Origin: JAPLKX01 sp035530195
Lineage (GTDB): Bacteria > Hydrogenedentota > Hydrogenedentia > Hydrogenedentales > SLHB01
DNA length: 57,678 bases
NCBI GenBank assembly: GCA_035530195.1
Contig: DATKVG010000120.1
Location: forward strand, 1 to 57,678
Reading direction: 5' to 3'
The translations under genes were made by a program, and so were the position numbers. The notes beneath the pieces are model-generated. The model saw nothing but the letters and a program-made list of their open reading frames with translations. It ran no database searches and was not told the origin of the DNA. Positions 1 to 7,786 of this stretch are shown one piece after another. Each line of letters begins with the position of its first letter. The stretch's first letter is position 1.

Positions 1-139
1 TCCAGTCGGGCTACGCCCTCCTTCCGTCGCAGCAACTGGGAAGAAACCCAAGCCTGCCCACAACCACCCCTGGAAGCGCCCGTTTAAACCGGACACTTCT
101 ACTTTGCAGGAAACCGGACATTTCTAATTTGCGTTGACA
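1..139 (+). mobile_element. Right end of an insertion element (partial)
   Basis: Two direct copies of a 22-bp unit starting AAACCGGACA and ending TTTGC lie at 86-107 and 111-132, followed at once by GTTGACA (133-139), which reads TGTCAAC inward from the other strand. Tandem short repeats next to a TGTC-type tip are typical of the ends of Mu/IS21/IS481-like DDE elements, where they bind the transposase. The rest of the element would lie left of the window. The family is inferred from the form of the end, not from a database match. Confidence 0.45.
2..127 (+). CDS. C-terminal tail of a transposase (5' end outside window)
   Basis: An open frame enters from the left edge and stops at 125-127, inside the second terminal repeat of the element. 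The 41 visible residues are basic and include GKKPKPAHNHPWKRPFKP. A lysine/proline-rich tail with a HPW(K/R)RP-like motif resembles the tail of integrase-core transposases, but that is from memory. No catalytic residue is in the window, so the family cannot be fixed. Confidence 0.35.
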   Translation, partial: PVGLRPPSVAATGKKPKPAHNHPWKRPFKPDTSTLQETGHF

Positions 140-143
140 CCCG

Positions 144-212
144 GCTTCGTCCTTCGCTCTTCGTCCTTCGCCGTTTGTAATTTGTAATTTGTAATTCGTA
201 ATTCGTCTTTTG
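144..212 (+). repeat. Degenerate tandem heptamers (TTCGTCC / TTTGTAA types)
   Basis: Four imperfect copies of a TTCGTCC-like heptamer run into about five of a TTTGTAA/TTCGTAA heptamer, filling the gap between the insertion-element end and the beta-helix gene. The same TTTGTAA and TTTGTCC units recur at 9096-9132 and 18478-18509. Confidence 0.8.
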
Positions 213-266
213 CCCCCGTCCCTCCCCATGGTCTATCATGCCTCTCAAACCCGGAGACCCCGCGCC

Positions 267-1949
267 ATGACCAACGCCATTGCCGCCACGATCCTGCTCA
301 TCCAAACCCTCGCGCTCGCCCAAACCACCTTCTACGTCTCCCCCGCGGGCAACGACGACGCCAACGGCTCCGAATCCGCACCTTTTGCCACAATCGCCCG
401 CGCTCAAAAAGCCGCTCGCGGAACTAACGCCAAAGTCATTCTCAACTCCGGCACATACTGGCTCGACGAACCCCTCCGGTTCGGCCCCGAAGACAGCAAC
501 GTCGCCTACGAAGGCCGTGGCGACGCCATCATCAGCGGCGGCCGCCCCATCAGCGGCTGGCAGAACGCCGGCGGCTCAAAATGGACCGTCACCCTCCCCA
601 ACGTCCGCGACGGCGAATGGTACTTCCGCCAACTCTTCATGGACGGCAACCGCCTGCCCCGCGGACGTTTCCCCAACGGCGACGCCCTCCTCAAAATCGA
701 CGCCGTGTCTGAAGATCTCCGCGACATCACACTCGCCGAACCCGTCCCCACCGATCTCGCCAACAAAAACGCCGAACTCATCGTATACCACGAATGGTCC
801 ATCAGCCGCGCACCCGTCGAATCATCCGAAGGCCCCCGCGTCCGCTCGACCGTGCCCGTAGGCTGGGTCGGCCACGCACTCGTCGCCCGCCCCGGAAAAG
901 TCGCCTACCTCGAAAACGCACCCGAATTCGTCGACCAACCCGGCGAGTGGTATCTCGACAAAACCACCGGTCTCCTCACCCTCATGCTCGCCGAAGGCGA
1001 CGACCCGAACAGCCACGAACTGATCGCCCCAAAACTCGAGCAACTCGTCATCATCGAAGGCCGGCCCGACGCCAAAGTGACCGGCCTGCGGTTCTGGCGC
1101 ATCACCTTCCAGCACACCGAATGGCCCCTGCCGCCCTTCGGCTACAATGGCATCCAGGCCGGCCATTACGGCACCAGCATCAAAGAAAAAACCTACGTCC
1201 TCCCCGGCGCCATCGAGCTCTTCTATGCGGCAAACTGCATCTTTGAACTGGGCTGCCGAGTCCAGCACACCGGCGCGTCCGGCATCGTCCTCGGCGCCGG
1301 ATGCTCCAGCAACGTGATCGAAGCCTGCTCTCTCTCCGACATCGGCGGCAACGGCATCATGGTCGGCTGGCGCGGTAAAACAAAGCTCACAAACGCACTC
1401 GGCGAGATTTACGTCGCCGCAGGCGACTCTCACCTCGCCGCCGACTGGGCCGACCCCGCCGACGTCCCTTCCCGCAACTTGATCGCCTGCAACACGATCG
1501 ATCGCGCCGCCGCCGTCAATCTTGGGTGCGTCGGCATATTCGACGCATTCGCCTCCGGCACCAGAATCGGCAGCAACCACGTGTACGACCTCCCTTACAC
1601 CGGCGTCAGCATCGGGTTCCGCTGGAGCACCGAGCCCACCAGCCAGCGCGGCGCCCAGATCCACAACAACCACATCCACGACTGCATGAAAGTCCTATCC
1701 GACGGCGGCGGCATCTACACACTCGGATTCCAGCCCGGAACCATCATCAGTGGTAACGAAATCCACGACATACACCGAAGCTGGCACGCGCTCCAGGCCC
1801 CCAACAACGGGATCTTCTTCGACCAAGGTTCATCCGGAATCCACGTCGAATCAAACAAGATCTACAAAACCGCCGAATCTTCCATCCGCTTCAACCAGAC
1901 ATCAAAAGAAAACATGACCTGGAAGGACAACCAATTCGAGAAAGAGTAG
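267..1949 (+). CDS. Secreted right-handed parallel beta-helix protein
   Basis: The ATG at 267 gives a clean signal peptide (MTNAIAATILLIQTLALAQ); an upstream in-frame extension to 210 would add a basic non-signal tail. The 560-residue product begins with TFYVSPAGND, followed by SAPFATIARAQKAA, a common opening of pectate-lyase/DUF1565-like beta-helix proteins. The C-terminal half has repeated Asn-rich coils (IHNNHIHD, ISGNEIHDIH, VESNKIYKT) that fit rungs of a parallel beta-helix. Such proteins are usually exported polysaccharide lyases, hydrolases or epimerases, but I cannot assign a catalytic set, so substrate is open. It precedes the oxidoreductase block and is separated from it by a tandem repeat. 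Confidence 0.85.
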   Translation: MTNAIAATILLIQTLALAQTTFYVSPAGNDDANGSESAPFATIARAQKAARGTNAKVILNSGTYWLDEPLRFGPEDSNVAYEGRGDAIISGGRPISGWQNAGGSKWTVTLPNVRDGEWYFRQLFMDGNRLPRGRFPNGDALLKIDAVSEDLRDITLAEPVPTDLANKNAELIVYHEWSISRAPVESSEGPRVRSTVPVGWVGHALVARPGKVAYLENAPEFVDQPGEWYLDKTTGLLTLMLAEGDDPNSHELIAPKLEQLVIIEGRPDAKVTGLRFWRITFQHTEWPLPPFGYNGIQAGHYGTSIKEKTYVLPGAIELFYAANCIFELGCRVQHTGASGIVLGAGCSSNVIEACSLSDIGGNGIMVGWRGKTKLTNALGEIYVAAGDSHLAADWADPADVPSRNLIACNTIDRAAAVNLGCVGIFDAFASGTRIGSNHVYDLPYTGVSIGFRWSTEPTSQRGAQIHNNHIHDCMKVLSDGGGIYTLGFQPGTIISGNEIHDIHRSWHALQAPNNGIFFDQGSSGIHVESNKIYKTAESSIRFNQTSKENMTWKDNQFEKE

Positions 1950-1960
1950 AAGAGGATACG

Positions 1961-2002
1961 GGACAGATCGGTCGGATCAGTCGGATCGGTCGGATCGGAC
2001 CG
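1961..2002 (+). repeat. Degenerate tandem repeat (CGGTCGGAT type)
   Basis: About four imperfect copies of a 9-mer of the form TCGGTCGGA lie between the beta-helix stop and the next ribosome binding site. It is the reverse complement of the TCCGATCCG units at 3451, 7053, 11451 and 20565, so the family occurs in both orientations. Confidence 0.8.
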
Positions 2003-2007
2003 ATGAA

Positions 2008-2030
2008 GTAGCGAGGACGCCGCTTCTACG
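2008..2030 (-). repeat. Dispersed short hairpin repeat, copy 1
   Basis: On the minus strand this reads CGTAGAAGCGGCGTCCTCGC followed by TAC. The same core with one C/T change is at 4233-4252 on the plus strand. The unit contains a small inverted repeat (AGCGGCG versus CGCT), so it can form a weak hairpin. Both copies are intergenic, next to Gfo/Idh genes. Confidence 0.6.
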
Positions 2031-2120
2031 CCTTCCGGTCTTCTTGAATCACTTCTTCGCGTTAGCGCATTATAGGCCCACTTGGGCCCGCCCAAACGCT
2101 ACGGAAAGGAGATCTGCACT

Positions 2121-3443
2121 ATGTCTCGCCCCCGCAACCTGTCCCGCCGCCAGTTCTTCAAACGCACCGCAGCCGCCACACTCGGCGCATCCGTATTTCC
2201 CGCCATCATCCCATCATCCGCGCTCGGCGCAGACGGCGCCGTAGCCCCCAGCAACCGGCTCGTCATGGGCTGCATCGGCCTCGGCAGCCAGGGCACCGGC
2301 AACATGCAAAACTTCCTCGGCCGCCGTGACTTCCAGATCGTCGCCGTAGCCGACGTCGACCGCGAACACCGGCTCCGGGCTAAACAACTCATCGACCGCA
2401 AATACAAAAACTCCGATTGCACCGGCTACAACGACTTCCGCGAACTACTCCAGCGCGACGACCTCGACGTAGCGTCCATCGCCGTGCCCGACCACTGGCA
2501 CTCGATTCCCGCAATCGCATGCGCCCGCCGCGGCCTCGACATCTACGCCGAAAAACCCCTCTCGCTCACCATCAAAGAAGGCCGAGCCATGTGCGACGCC
2601 GTACACAAAAGCGGAATCGTATGGCAGACCGGCAGTTGGCAGCGATCCCAGAAACATTTCCGGTTCGCCTGCGAACTCGTCCGAAACGGCCGCATCGGCA
2701 AAGTCCACACCGTCAAAGTCGGCCTCCCCACCGGCCCAACAATCCAGCCTCAGCCCGAAATGCCCATACCCGACGGTTTCGACTACGACTTCTGGCTCGG
2801 CCCCGCGCCGTGGGCCCCATACACCAAAGAACGTTGCCACTGGAACTTCCGTTGGATACTCGATTACTCCGGCGGCCAGCTCACCGACTGGGCCGCACAC
2901 CACTGCGACATCGCGCAGTGGGGCATGGGAACCGAATACACCGGACCCGTCGAAGTCGAAGGAAAAGGCGAATACCCCCGCGAAGGCCTCTGGAACGCCG
3001 CTACAACATACCACTTCTACTGCAAATACGCCCCCGGCGCGTCGCCCGTCGCGCCCGACGGGTTCGTCATGGATGTAGCCGACGGCTCACAAAACCGCGG
3101 CGGCGCACTCTGGGAAGGCTCTGACGGCTGGGTCTGGGTCGACCGCGGCGGTATCGACGCACACCCCAAAGAACTCCTCCAATCAAAAATCGGCGCAAAC
3201 GACATCAACCTCTACAACAGCCGCGACCACACCACCAACTGGCTCGACTGCATCAAGTCCCGAGCGCTCACCATCACCCCTATCGAAGTCGCACACCGAT
3301 CCATCTCTATCGCCCATCTCGGCAACATCGCCATGCGACTCGGCCGAAAAATCCGGTGGAACCCACAAACCGAATCCATGCCCGACAACCCCGAGGCCGA
3401 AAGAATGCTCATTCGCACAATGCGCGCCCCATGGCACATCTAA
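2121..3443 (+). CDS. TAT-exported Gfo/Idh/MocA-family oxidoreductase (copy 1)
   Basis: Start chosen at ATG 2121, with AAAGGAGA eight bases upstream; 440 residues. The N-terminus has a twin-arginine signal (SRRQFFK, then a hydrophobic stretch ending in SSALG), so the folded cofactor-loaded enzyme should be exported. The Rossmann NAD(P) loop is GLGSQGTG near residue 55. Then come DHWH, the family's EKP motif (YAEKPLS) and a C-terminal-domain motif around TDWAAHHCDIAQW carrying the D..H..D residues. It ends with the MRAPW tail shared by its paralogues. Members oxidise or epimerise sugars and cyclitols with bound NAD(P). Next to DUF1080 and ThuA genes I infer C3 oxidation of a glycoside. The exact substrate is unknown. 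Confidence 0.92.
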   Translation: MSRPRNLSRRQFFKRTAAATLGASVFPAIIPSSALGADGAVAPSNRLVMGCIGLGSQGTGNMQNFLGRRDFQIVAVADVDREHRLRAKQLIDRKYKNSDCTGYNDFRELLQRDDLDVASIAVPDHWHSIPAIACARRGLDIYAEKPLSLTIKEGRAMCDAVHKSGIVWQTGSWQRSQKHFRFACELVRNGRIGKVHTVKVGLPTGPTIQPQPEMPIPDGFDYDFWLGPAPWAPYTKERCHWNFRWILDYSGGQLTDWAAHHCDIAQWGMGTEYTGPVEVEGKGEYPREGLWNAATTYHFYCKYAPGASPVAPDGFVMDVADGSQNRGGALWEGSDGWVWVDRGGIDAHPKELLQSKIGANDINLYNSRDHTTNWLDCIKSRALTITPIEVAHRSISIAHLGNIAMRLGRKIRWNPQTESMPDNPEAERMLIRTMRAPWHI

Positions 3444-3450
3444 AATACAG

Positions 3451-3485
3451 GTCCGATCCGTCGGATCCGTCCGATCCGTACGATT
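3451..3485 (+). repeat. Degenerate tandem repeat (GTCCGATCC type)
   Basis: Roughly four copies of a GTCCGATCC/GTCGGATCC 9-mer occupy the gap between the first Gfo/Idh stop and the ribosome binding site of the ThuA gene at 3488-3494. Confidence 0.85.
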
Positions 3486-3503
3486 AGAAAGGAGCTTCCA
3501 AAA

Positions 3504-4229
3504 ATGCGCCTCCTGGCCCTCTCCCTCATCCCCATCCTTCTCTCCGCCGCCGCCGTCGCACAAACCCAAAACATCCGCGTCGCCGTCATATCCGGCGGCC
3601 ACGATTTCGAAAAGGAGGAATTCCTCACGCTCTTCCGAAGCATCGCCGGAATCCAATTCCGCCTCATCGAGCAAACCGACGACGACTCCGCTTTCCTCGA
3701 AAACATCGACGGCTTCAAGTACGACGTCATCGTCCTCTACAACATGGGCCAGAACATCTCCGACAAACGCAAGGAAAACTTCATCAAACTCCTCGAAAAA
3801 GGCGTCGGGCTCGTCGTGCTCCACCACGCCATCGCCGATTTCAACGAGTGGCCCGAATACTGGAACATCATCGGCGCTCGCTACTACCTCAAAGAAATCA
3901 AAGAACCCGGCAAAGAGCATCCCCGCTCACAGTACCAGCACGGCGTCGATTTCCGTGTAAAAGTCGAAGACAAAGAGCACCCCGTCACAAACGGTATCGA
4001 TGATTTCGATATCAAAGACGAAACATACAAGCTCTACGACGTCGACCCCGGAAACCACATCCTCATCACCACCGACACGCCCACCAGCCAAAAAGAAATC
4101 GGCTGGACAAAAACCTACAAAAACTCGAACGTCTGCTTCATCCAACTCGGCCACGGGGCCGACGCATACTTCAACCCAGCCTACCGCCGCCTCGTTTCCC
4201 AGGCAATCCAGTGGACGGCCAAGAAATAG
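3504..4229 (+). CDS. Secreted ThuA-like protein
   Basis: AAAGGAG at 3488-3494 sits nine bases before this ATG. The 241-residue product has a signal peptide ending around AAVAQT and a class-I-glutamine-amidotransferase-like ThuA fold: IRVAVISGGHDFEKEEF at the start, DVIVLYNMG, then GVGLVVLHHAIADF and a C-terminal VCFIQLGHGADAYFNP. ThuA is known from trehalose/3-ketotrehalose use in rhizobia and is often linked to Gfo/Idh and DUF1080 genes in Planctomycetota. Its reaction is poorly defined, so action on a keto-sugar is inference from context. Length is typical for a single-domain ThuA protein. Confidence 0.88.
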   Translation: MRLLALSLIPILLSAAAVAQTQNIRVAVISGGHDFEKEEFLTLFRSIAGIQFRLIEQTDDDSAFLENIDGFKYDVIVLYNMGQNISDKRKENFIKLLEKGVGLVVLHHAIADFNEWPEYWNIIGARYYLKEIKEPGKEHPRSQYQHGVDFRVKVEDKEHPVTNGIDDFDIKDETYKLYDVDPGNHILITTDTPTSQKEIGWTKTYKNSNVCFIQLGHGADAYFNPAYRRLVSQAIQWTAKK

Positions 4230-4232
4230 AAA

Positions 4233-4258
4233 CGTAGAAGCGGTGTCCTCGCCGCTTC
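4233..4258 (+). repeat. Dispersed short hairpin repeat, copy 2
   Basis: Starts CGTAGAAGCGGTGTCCTCGC, matching the minus-strand unit at 2008-2030. Here GAAGCGG and CCGCTTC form a seven-base stem. It lies just after the ThuA stop codon and before the ribosome binding site of the deleted Gfo/Idh gene, so it might act as a 3'-end hairpin, although no T tract follows. Confidence 0.55.
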
Positions 4259-4296
4259 GATAATCGCAACATTGCTGTTATGCCAAAGGAGGAACG

Positions 4297-4545
4297 ATGG
4301 TCAGAATAAGCCGACGCGCCTTCATCAAATGCGCCGGCGCAGCGTCCGCGTTTGCCGATTTCCGCGAACTCCTCGCTCGCGACGATATCGACGCCGTGCA
4401 AATCGCAATGCAACCACAACGTAAACTCCGATGGGACCCAAAAATCGAGCAATTCATCGGCGACCCGCAGGCCAACGGCCTCCTTGCCCGCCCCATGGAG
4501 CCTCTGACCATGAAAAGCCACCTTTATGTCCCTTATATCCTTTAA
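4297..4545 (+). pseudogene. Internally deleted Gfo/Idh/MocA gene (82-codon remnant)
   Basis: An AAAGGAGG site at 4285-4292 precedes ATG 4297, and the frame is open for 82 codons. Three pieces of a Gfo/Idh protein are joined in one frame. The TAT signal start SRRAFIKCAGAASA comes first. Then DFRELLARDDIDAVQIA, which in the intact paralogues is about 110 residues in. Last is RKLRWDPKIEQF plus GDPQANGLLARPM, the extreme C-terminus. The Rossmann loop, the EKP motif and the catalytic domain are gone. The end (LYVPYIL) is read from a tandem repeat that replaces the usual RAPW tail. It cannot be an active oxidoreductase. I favour a decayed copy, although its intact translation signals mean a short TAT-targeted peptide could still be made. 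Confidence 0.75.
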
Positions 4546-4553
4546 GTCCCTTG
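4524..4553 (+). repeat. Degenerate tandem repeat (GTCCCTTAT type)
   Basis: Three imperfect copies of a TGTCCCTTA/ATATCCTTTA/AGTCCCTTG unit overlap the last codons and stop of the Gfo/Idh remnant. The same unit appears at 44750-44790 upstream of the HD-domain gene. Confidence 0.7.
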
Positions 4554-4566
4554 AATTTTGCACAAG

Positions 4567-4595
4567 TTGAATGTTCCTCGCGAGTAACTTAGAAT
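4567..4595 (+). promoter_or_regulatory. Sigma-70-type promoter for the HEAT-repeat gene
   Basis: TTGAAT (4567-4572), a 17-base spacer, then TAGAAT (4590-4595), five of six matches to the -10 consensus. Transcription would start near 4602, leaving a leader of about 140 bases before ATG 4741. That leader contains a GACCCG/CGGGTC hairpin at about 4697-4713. No riboswitch class is recognised. Confidence 0.5.
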
Positions 4596-4740
4596 CCTTA
4601 CCCGCGGCATCTGCCAACCTCGCACGGTGGTTGCATCGAGCTCGCGAACAAAACACCAGGTTTTCAAAGGCTTTGGGCCGAACAGATACGGTGACGAGAC
4701 CCGGACATCGGGTCCCTAAGACGAACCGAAGGAGAGGAAA

Positions 4741-7050
4741 ATGAAACGCTATCCATTCGTGCTGCTCGCTGTGTGGGCTTCCATACTTGCCCTGGCCGCC
4801 ATGCCCGCATGGGCACAGGATGCCCTCGACGCCGCTTTCAAAGACGTGGCCGCATACAAATTCGGAGCCAGCCGCGAGAGCCTGACCGTCGTCGCCGACG
4901 CCGTCCGCGATTCTCAGGCCAATCCCGGCCAGCGGAAAGCGCTCGTCGAAAAACTTGTCGCCATCCTCGGTTCCGGCGCCACGCTCGAAGGCAAGGATTT
5001 CGCGTGCCGCCAGCTTTCCATCGCCGGCGGCGACGAAGCCGTGCCCGCACTCGCCAAACTCCTCACCTCACCCGACACCAGCAACATGGCCCGCTACGCA
5101 CTCGAACGAATACCCGGTCCCGCCGCGGACAAAGCGCTCGTAGATGCACTCAAAGGCACATCCGGCCTCGTCCAGGTCGGCATCATCAACTCGCTCGGCA
5201 TGCGCCACGCAGAATCCGCCGTCAAACCACTCGGCCAACTCGCAAAAGGTGAGGACGCTCCTGCCGCTGAGGCCGCTTGCGCCGCACTCGCTAAAATCGC
5301 CAACCCCGACGCCGTCAAAGCCCTCGACGCCGCCAAAAAGCCCGCTGGCTCTCCCTCTCACGCCGCATGGGCGGATGCCTGGCTCGCAGCCGCCGATAAC
5401 GTCGCCGCGCGCGACAAAAAAGAAGCCGCAAAAATGTTCGCACAACTCGGCGATCCCGCCGAGGCCGAACAGGTGCGCGTCGCCGCGTTCGTCGGAAAAG
5501 TCAACGCGCTCGGCCCCGACGCACTGCCCGAAGTTCTCGAAGCCATGAAAGGCTCGGACCTCGCCATGCAGCGCGCCTCGAGCATATTCGTCCGCAAGCT
5601 CGAAGGTGCCAACGCCACGGCCGCATTCGCCGGCCTAATAGGCTCACTCCCCGCCGACGGCCAGATCCTCCTCCTTGCCGCGCTCAGCGACCGCGCCGAT
5701 CCCGCCGCGCTGCCCGCCGCCATCGAAGCCGCCGCAAGCGCCGACGTGACGGTCCGCACCGCCGCGTTCGCCGCCATGGCCAAACTCGGCAACGCTTCCG
5801 TCGTACCCGTCCTCGCAAAAGCCGCCGCGGCCGGCGAAAGACCCGAGCAGGAAGCCGCGCGGCTCACGCTCGACACACTCAAAGGCGCAGATATCGACCC
5901 CGCTATGGCCGCAGCCATGACGTCCGCCGATGACGCTCAGAAAGCCGAAATCGCACGAAGCCTCGCCGCACGCAACGCCACATCAGCCGTACCTGTACTT
6001 CTCGCGGCCGCCGGCTCCGGGTCTGAAAACGTTCAGAAAGAATCGTTCAAAGCCCTATCCGAACTCGCAGCCGAAACCAACCTGCCCGCACTCGTCGACC
6101 TCCTCGTCAAAACCAAGGCCGAAACGCCACGGCGCGAAGCCGAAAAAGCCGTCGCCGCCGTCGCTAAACGCGGCCCAGACGAATCCAAACGCGCAGCCGC
6201 CGTGCTCGCCGTACTCGGTTCCGTCAAAGACGCTCAGGCACTCGCTTCCCTCTACAACACACTTGCCCTCATCGGCGACGACAACGGCCTCGCGCCACTC
6301 CGCGACGCCGTCAAAAACGCTAAGCCCGCCGTAAAGGACGCCGCGGTCCGCGCTCTCACTTCATGGCCAACCCCCTCCGCACTCGACGATGCACTCGCTA
6401 TCACCAAGTCCACCAAAAACGATACGCACCGCGTGCTCGCCCTCCGCGGACTCCTCCGCATGCTCGAACTGAAAAAAGATCGCCCCGCCAAGGACTCCGT
6501 CGAATACCTGGCCGTCGCGCTCAAGGCCGCAAAGAGCCCCGACGAAAAGAAAATGGTCATTGGCGGGCTGGCAAACGTCAGCGGCCCCGCCGCCATGAAG
6601 CTCGTCGAGCCGTTCCTCAAAAACGACGACCTCAAGCAGGAAGCCGCACTCGCCGCACAGAAAATATTCAAGGGCATGTGCACCGCTTCCGCGTCCTCAA
6701 ACAGCGGCGAGGCAGCCGACGCCATCGACAGCAACATGGAAAGCCGATGGAGTTCCGGTGAAGCGCAGAAACCCGGACAGTGGTTCGCCATCGACATGGC
6801 CGCCTCCTACACCATCAGCGCCGTCGCACTCGAATGCGCAAGAAACTCACGCGACTACGCGCGCGGGTACCAGGTCTTCGTCTCCAACGACAACCAGAAC
6901 TGGGGCAATCCCGTCGCCGAAGGTAAAGGCGAAGGCGTATCAATCAAGATCGACATCAAGCCAACCGCCGGCCGATACCTGAAAATCGTCCAAACCGATA
7001 CCGCCGAAAACAACTGGTCCATCAACGAAGTGAAAATAGATTTCAAATAA
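4741..7050 (+). CDS. Secreted HEAT-repeat protein with C-terminal discoidin (F5/8 type C) domain
   Basis: AGGAGAGG lies just before ATG 4741. The 769-residue product starts with a signal peptide (cleavage near AWAQDA). Residues about 30-640 are tandem Ala/Leu-rich helical pairs (AVPALAKLLTS, AVKPLGQLAKG, VVPVLAKAAAAG, NLPALVDLLVK), a HEAT/PBS-lyase-like solenoid. From about 645 a discoidin-type module follows: CTASASSNSGEAADAIDSN, SRWSSGEAQKPGQWFAIDM, then YQVFVSNDNQNWGNPVAEG and GRYLKIVQT. Discoidin modules bind carbohydrates or surfaces, and HEAT solenoids bind proteins, so it may hold a periplasmic complex together. It has no catalytic motif. It has its own promoter and sits between the Gfo/Idh genes. 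Confidence 0.85.
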   Translation: MKRYPFVLLAVWASILALAAMPAWAQDALDAAFKDVAAYKFGASRESLTVVADAVRDSQANPGQRKALVEKLVAILGSGATLEGKDFACRQLSIAGGDEAVPALAKLLTSPDTSNMARYALERIPGPAADKALVDALKGTSGLVQVGIINSLGMRHAESAVKPLGQLAKGEDAPAAEAACAALAKIANPDAVKALDAAKKPAGSPSHAAWADAWLAAADNVAARDKKEAAKMFAQLGDPAEAEQVRVAAFVGKVNALGPDALPEVLEAMKGSDLAMQRASSIFVRKLEGANATAAFAGLIGSLPADGQILLLAALSDRADPAALPAAIEAAASADVTVRTAAFAAMAKLGNASVVPVLAKAAAAGERPEQEAARLTLDTLKGADIDPAMAAAMTSADDAQKAEIARSLAARNATSAVPVLLAAAGSGSENVQKESFKALSELAAETNLPALVDLLVKTKAETPRREAEKAVAAVAKRGPDESKRAAAVLAVLGSVKDAQALASLYNTLALIGDDNGLAPLRDAVKNAKPAVKDAAVRALTSWPTPSALDDALAITKSTKNDTHRVLALRGLLRMLELKKDRPAKDSVEYLAVALKAAKSPDEKKMVIGGLANVSGPAAMKLVEPFLKNDDLKQEAALAAQKIFKGMCTASASSNSGEAADAIDSNMESRWSSGEAQKPGQWFAIDMAASYTISAVALECARNSRDYARGYQVFVSNDNQNWGNPVAEGKGEGVSIKIDIKPTAGRYLKIVQTDTAENNWSINEVKIDFK

Positions 7051-7052
7051 CA

Positions 7053-7086
7053 TCGGTCCGATCCGTCTGATCCGTCCGATCGGTCC
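7053..7086 (+). repeat. Degenerate tandem repeat (GTCCGATCC type)
   Basis: Four units of a TCCGATCCG-like 9-mer fill almost the whole gap between the HEAT-protein stop and the DUF1080 gene. Confidence 0.8.
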
Positions 7087-7105
7087 TATGCCCGGAGATC
7101 CTAAA

Positions 7106-7786
7106 ATGCGCCTCACTTGCATCGCCGTCCTCGCCATCCTCGCCTGCGCCGCCCTCGCACAGCAGCCGCCCGAAGGCTTTGTCCCGCTCTTCAACGGCAA
7201 AGACCTCTCCGGCTGGAAAGGCCTCGTCGGAAACCCCGAAACCCGCGCTAAAATGTCACCCGAACAGCTCGCCGCCGAACAAGCTAAAGCCGACGAAGCC
7301 ATGCGCGCACACTGGAAAGCCGAAGACGGCATTATCGTCTTCGACGGAAAAGGCGACAGTCTCTGCACCGCCAAAGACTACGCCAATTTCGAATTGCTCG
7401 TCGACTGGAAAATCCTGCCCGAAGGCGACAGCGGCATCTACCTCCGCGGCTCGCCGCAAGTACAGATTTGGGATACCGCAAAATGGCCCGAAGGGTCCGG
7501 CGGCCTCTACAACAACAAGAAAAACCCCAGCAAACCATCAAAATGCGCCGACAAGCCCATCGGCGAATGGAACTCGTTCCGCATAAAAATGATCGGCGAC
7601 CGCGTGTCCGTTTGGCTCAACGACCAACTCGTCGTCGACAACGTCGTCATGGAAAACTACTGGGATTACGGCAAGCCCATCTATCCGTCCGGCCAAATCG
7701 AACTGCAAAACCACGGAAACACCCTTTATTTCCGCAACATCTACATCAAGGAGCTGCCCGCGGCCGATGCACCACAATCGAAGTAG
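7106..7786 (+). CDS. DUF1080 (3-keto-glycoside hydrolase/lyase-like) secreted protein
   Basis: ATG 7106 (GGAG at 7094) starts a signal peptide directly (MRLTCIAVLAILACAALAQ). The 226-residue product has the DUF1080 opening GFVPLFNGKDLSGWKG, a charged insert at about residues 40-70, then DGIIVFDGKGDSLCT, NFELLVDWKI, the conserved EGDSGIYLRG and PQVQIWDT, and a C-terminal PSGQIELQNHGNTLYFRNIYI. DUF1080 is a concanavalin-like jelly roll. Characterised members cleave 3-keto-glycosides, and the family is annotated as 3-keto-disaccharide hydrolase. Its stop overlaps the following Gfo/Idh start by 20 bp, so the two are co-translated, which fits oxidation at C3 followed by cleavage. Confidence 0.9.
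   Translation: MRLTCIAVLAILACAALAQQPPEGFVPLFNGKDLSGWKGLVGNPETRAKMSPEQLAAEQAKADEAMRAHWKAEDGIIVFDGKGDSLCTAKDYANFELLVDWKILPEGDSGIYLRGSPQVQIWDTAKWPEGSGGLYNNKKNPSKPSKCADKPIGEWNSFRIKMIGDRVSVWLNDQLVVDNVVMENYWDYGKPIYPSGQIELQNHGNTLYFRNIYIKELPAADAPQSK

Noticed and set aside
4602..4740. Known riboswitch in the HEAT-gene leader
   Set aside because: I could not match the cobalamin, SAM, TPP, cyclic-di-GMP or guanidine core sequences; kept only as an unexplained leader.
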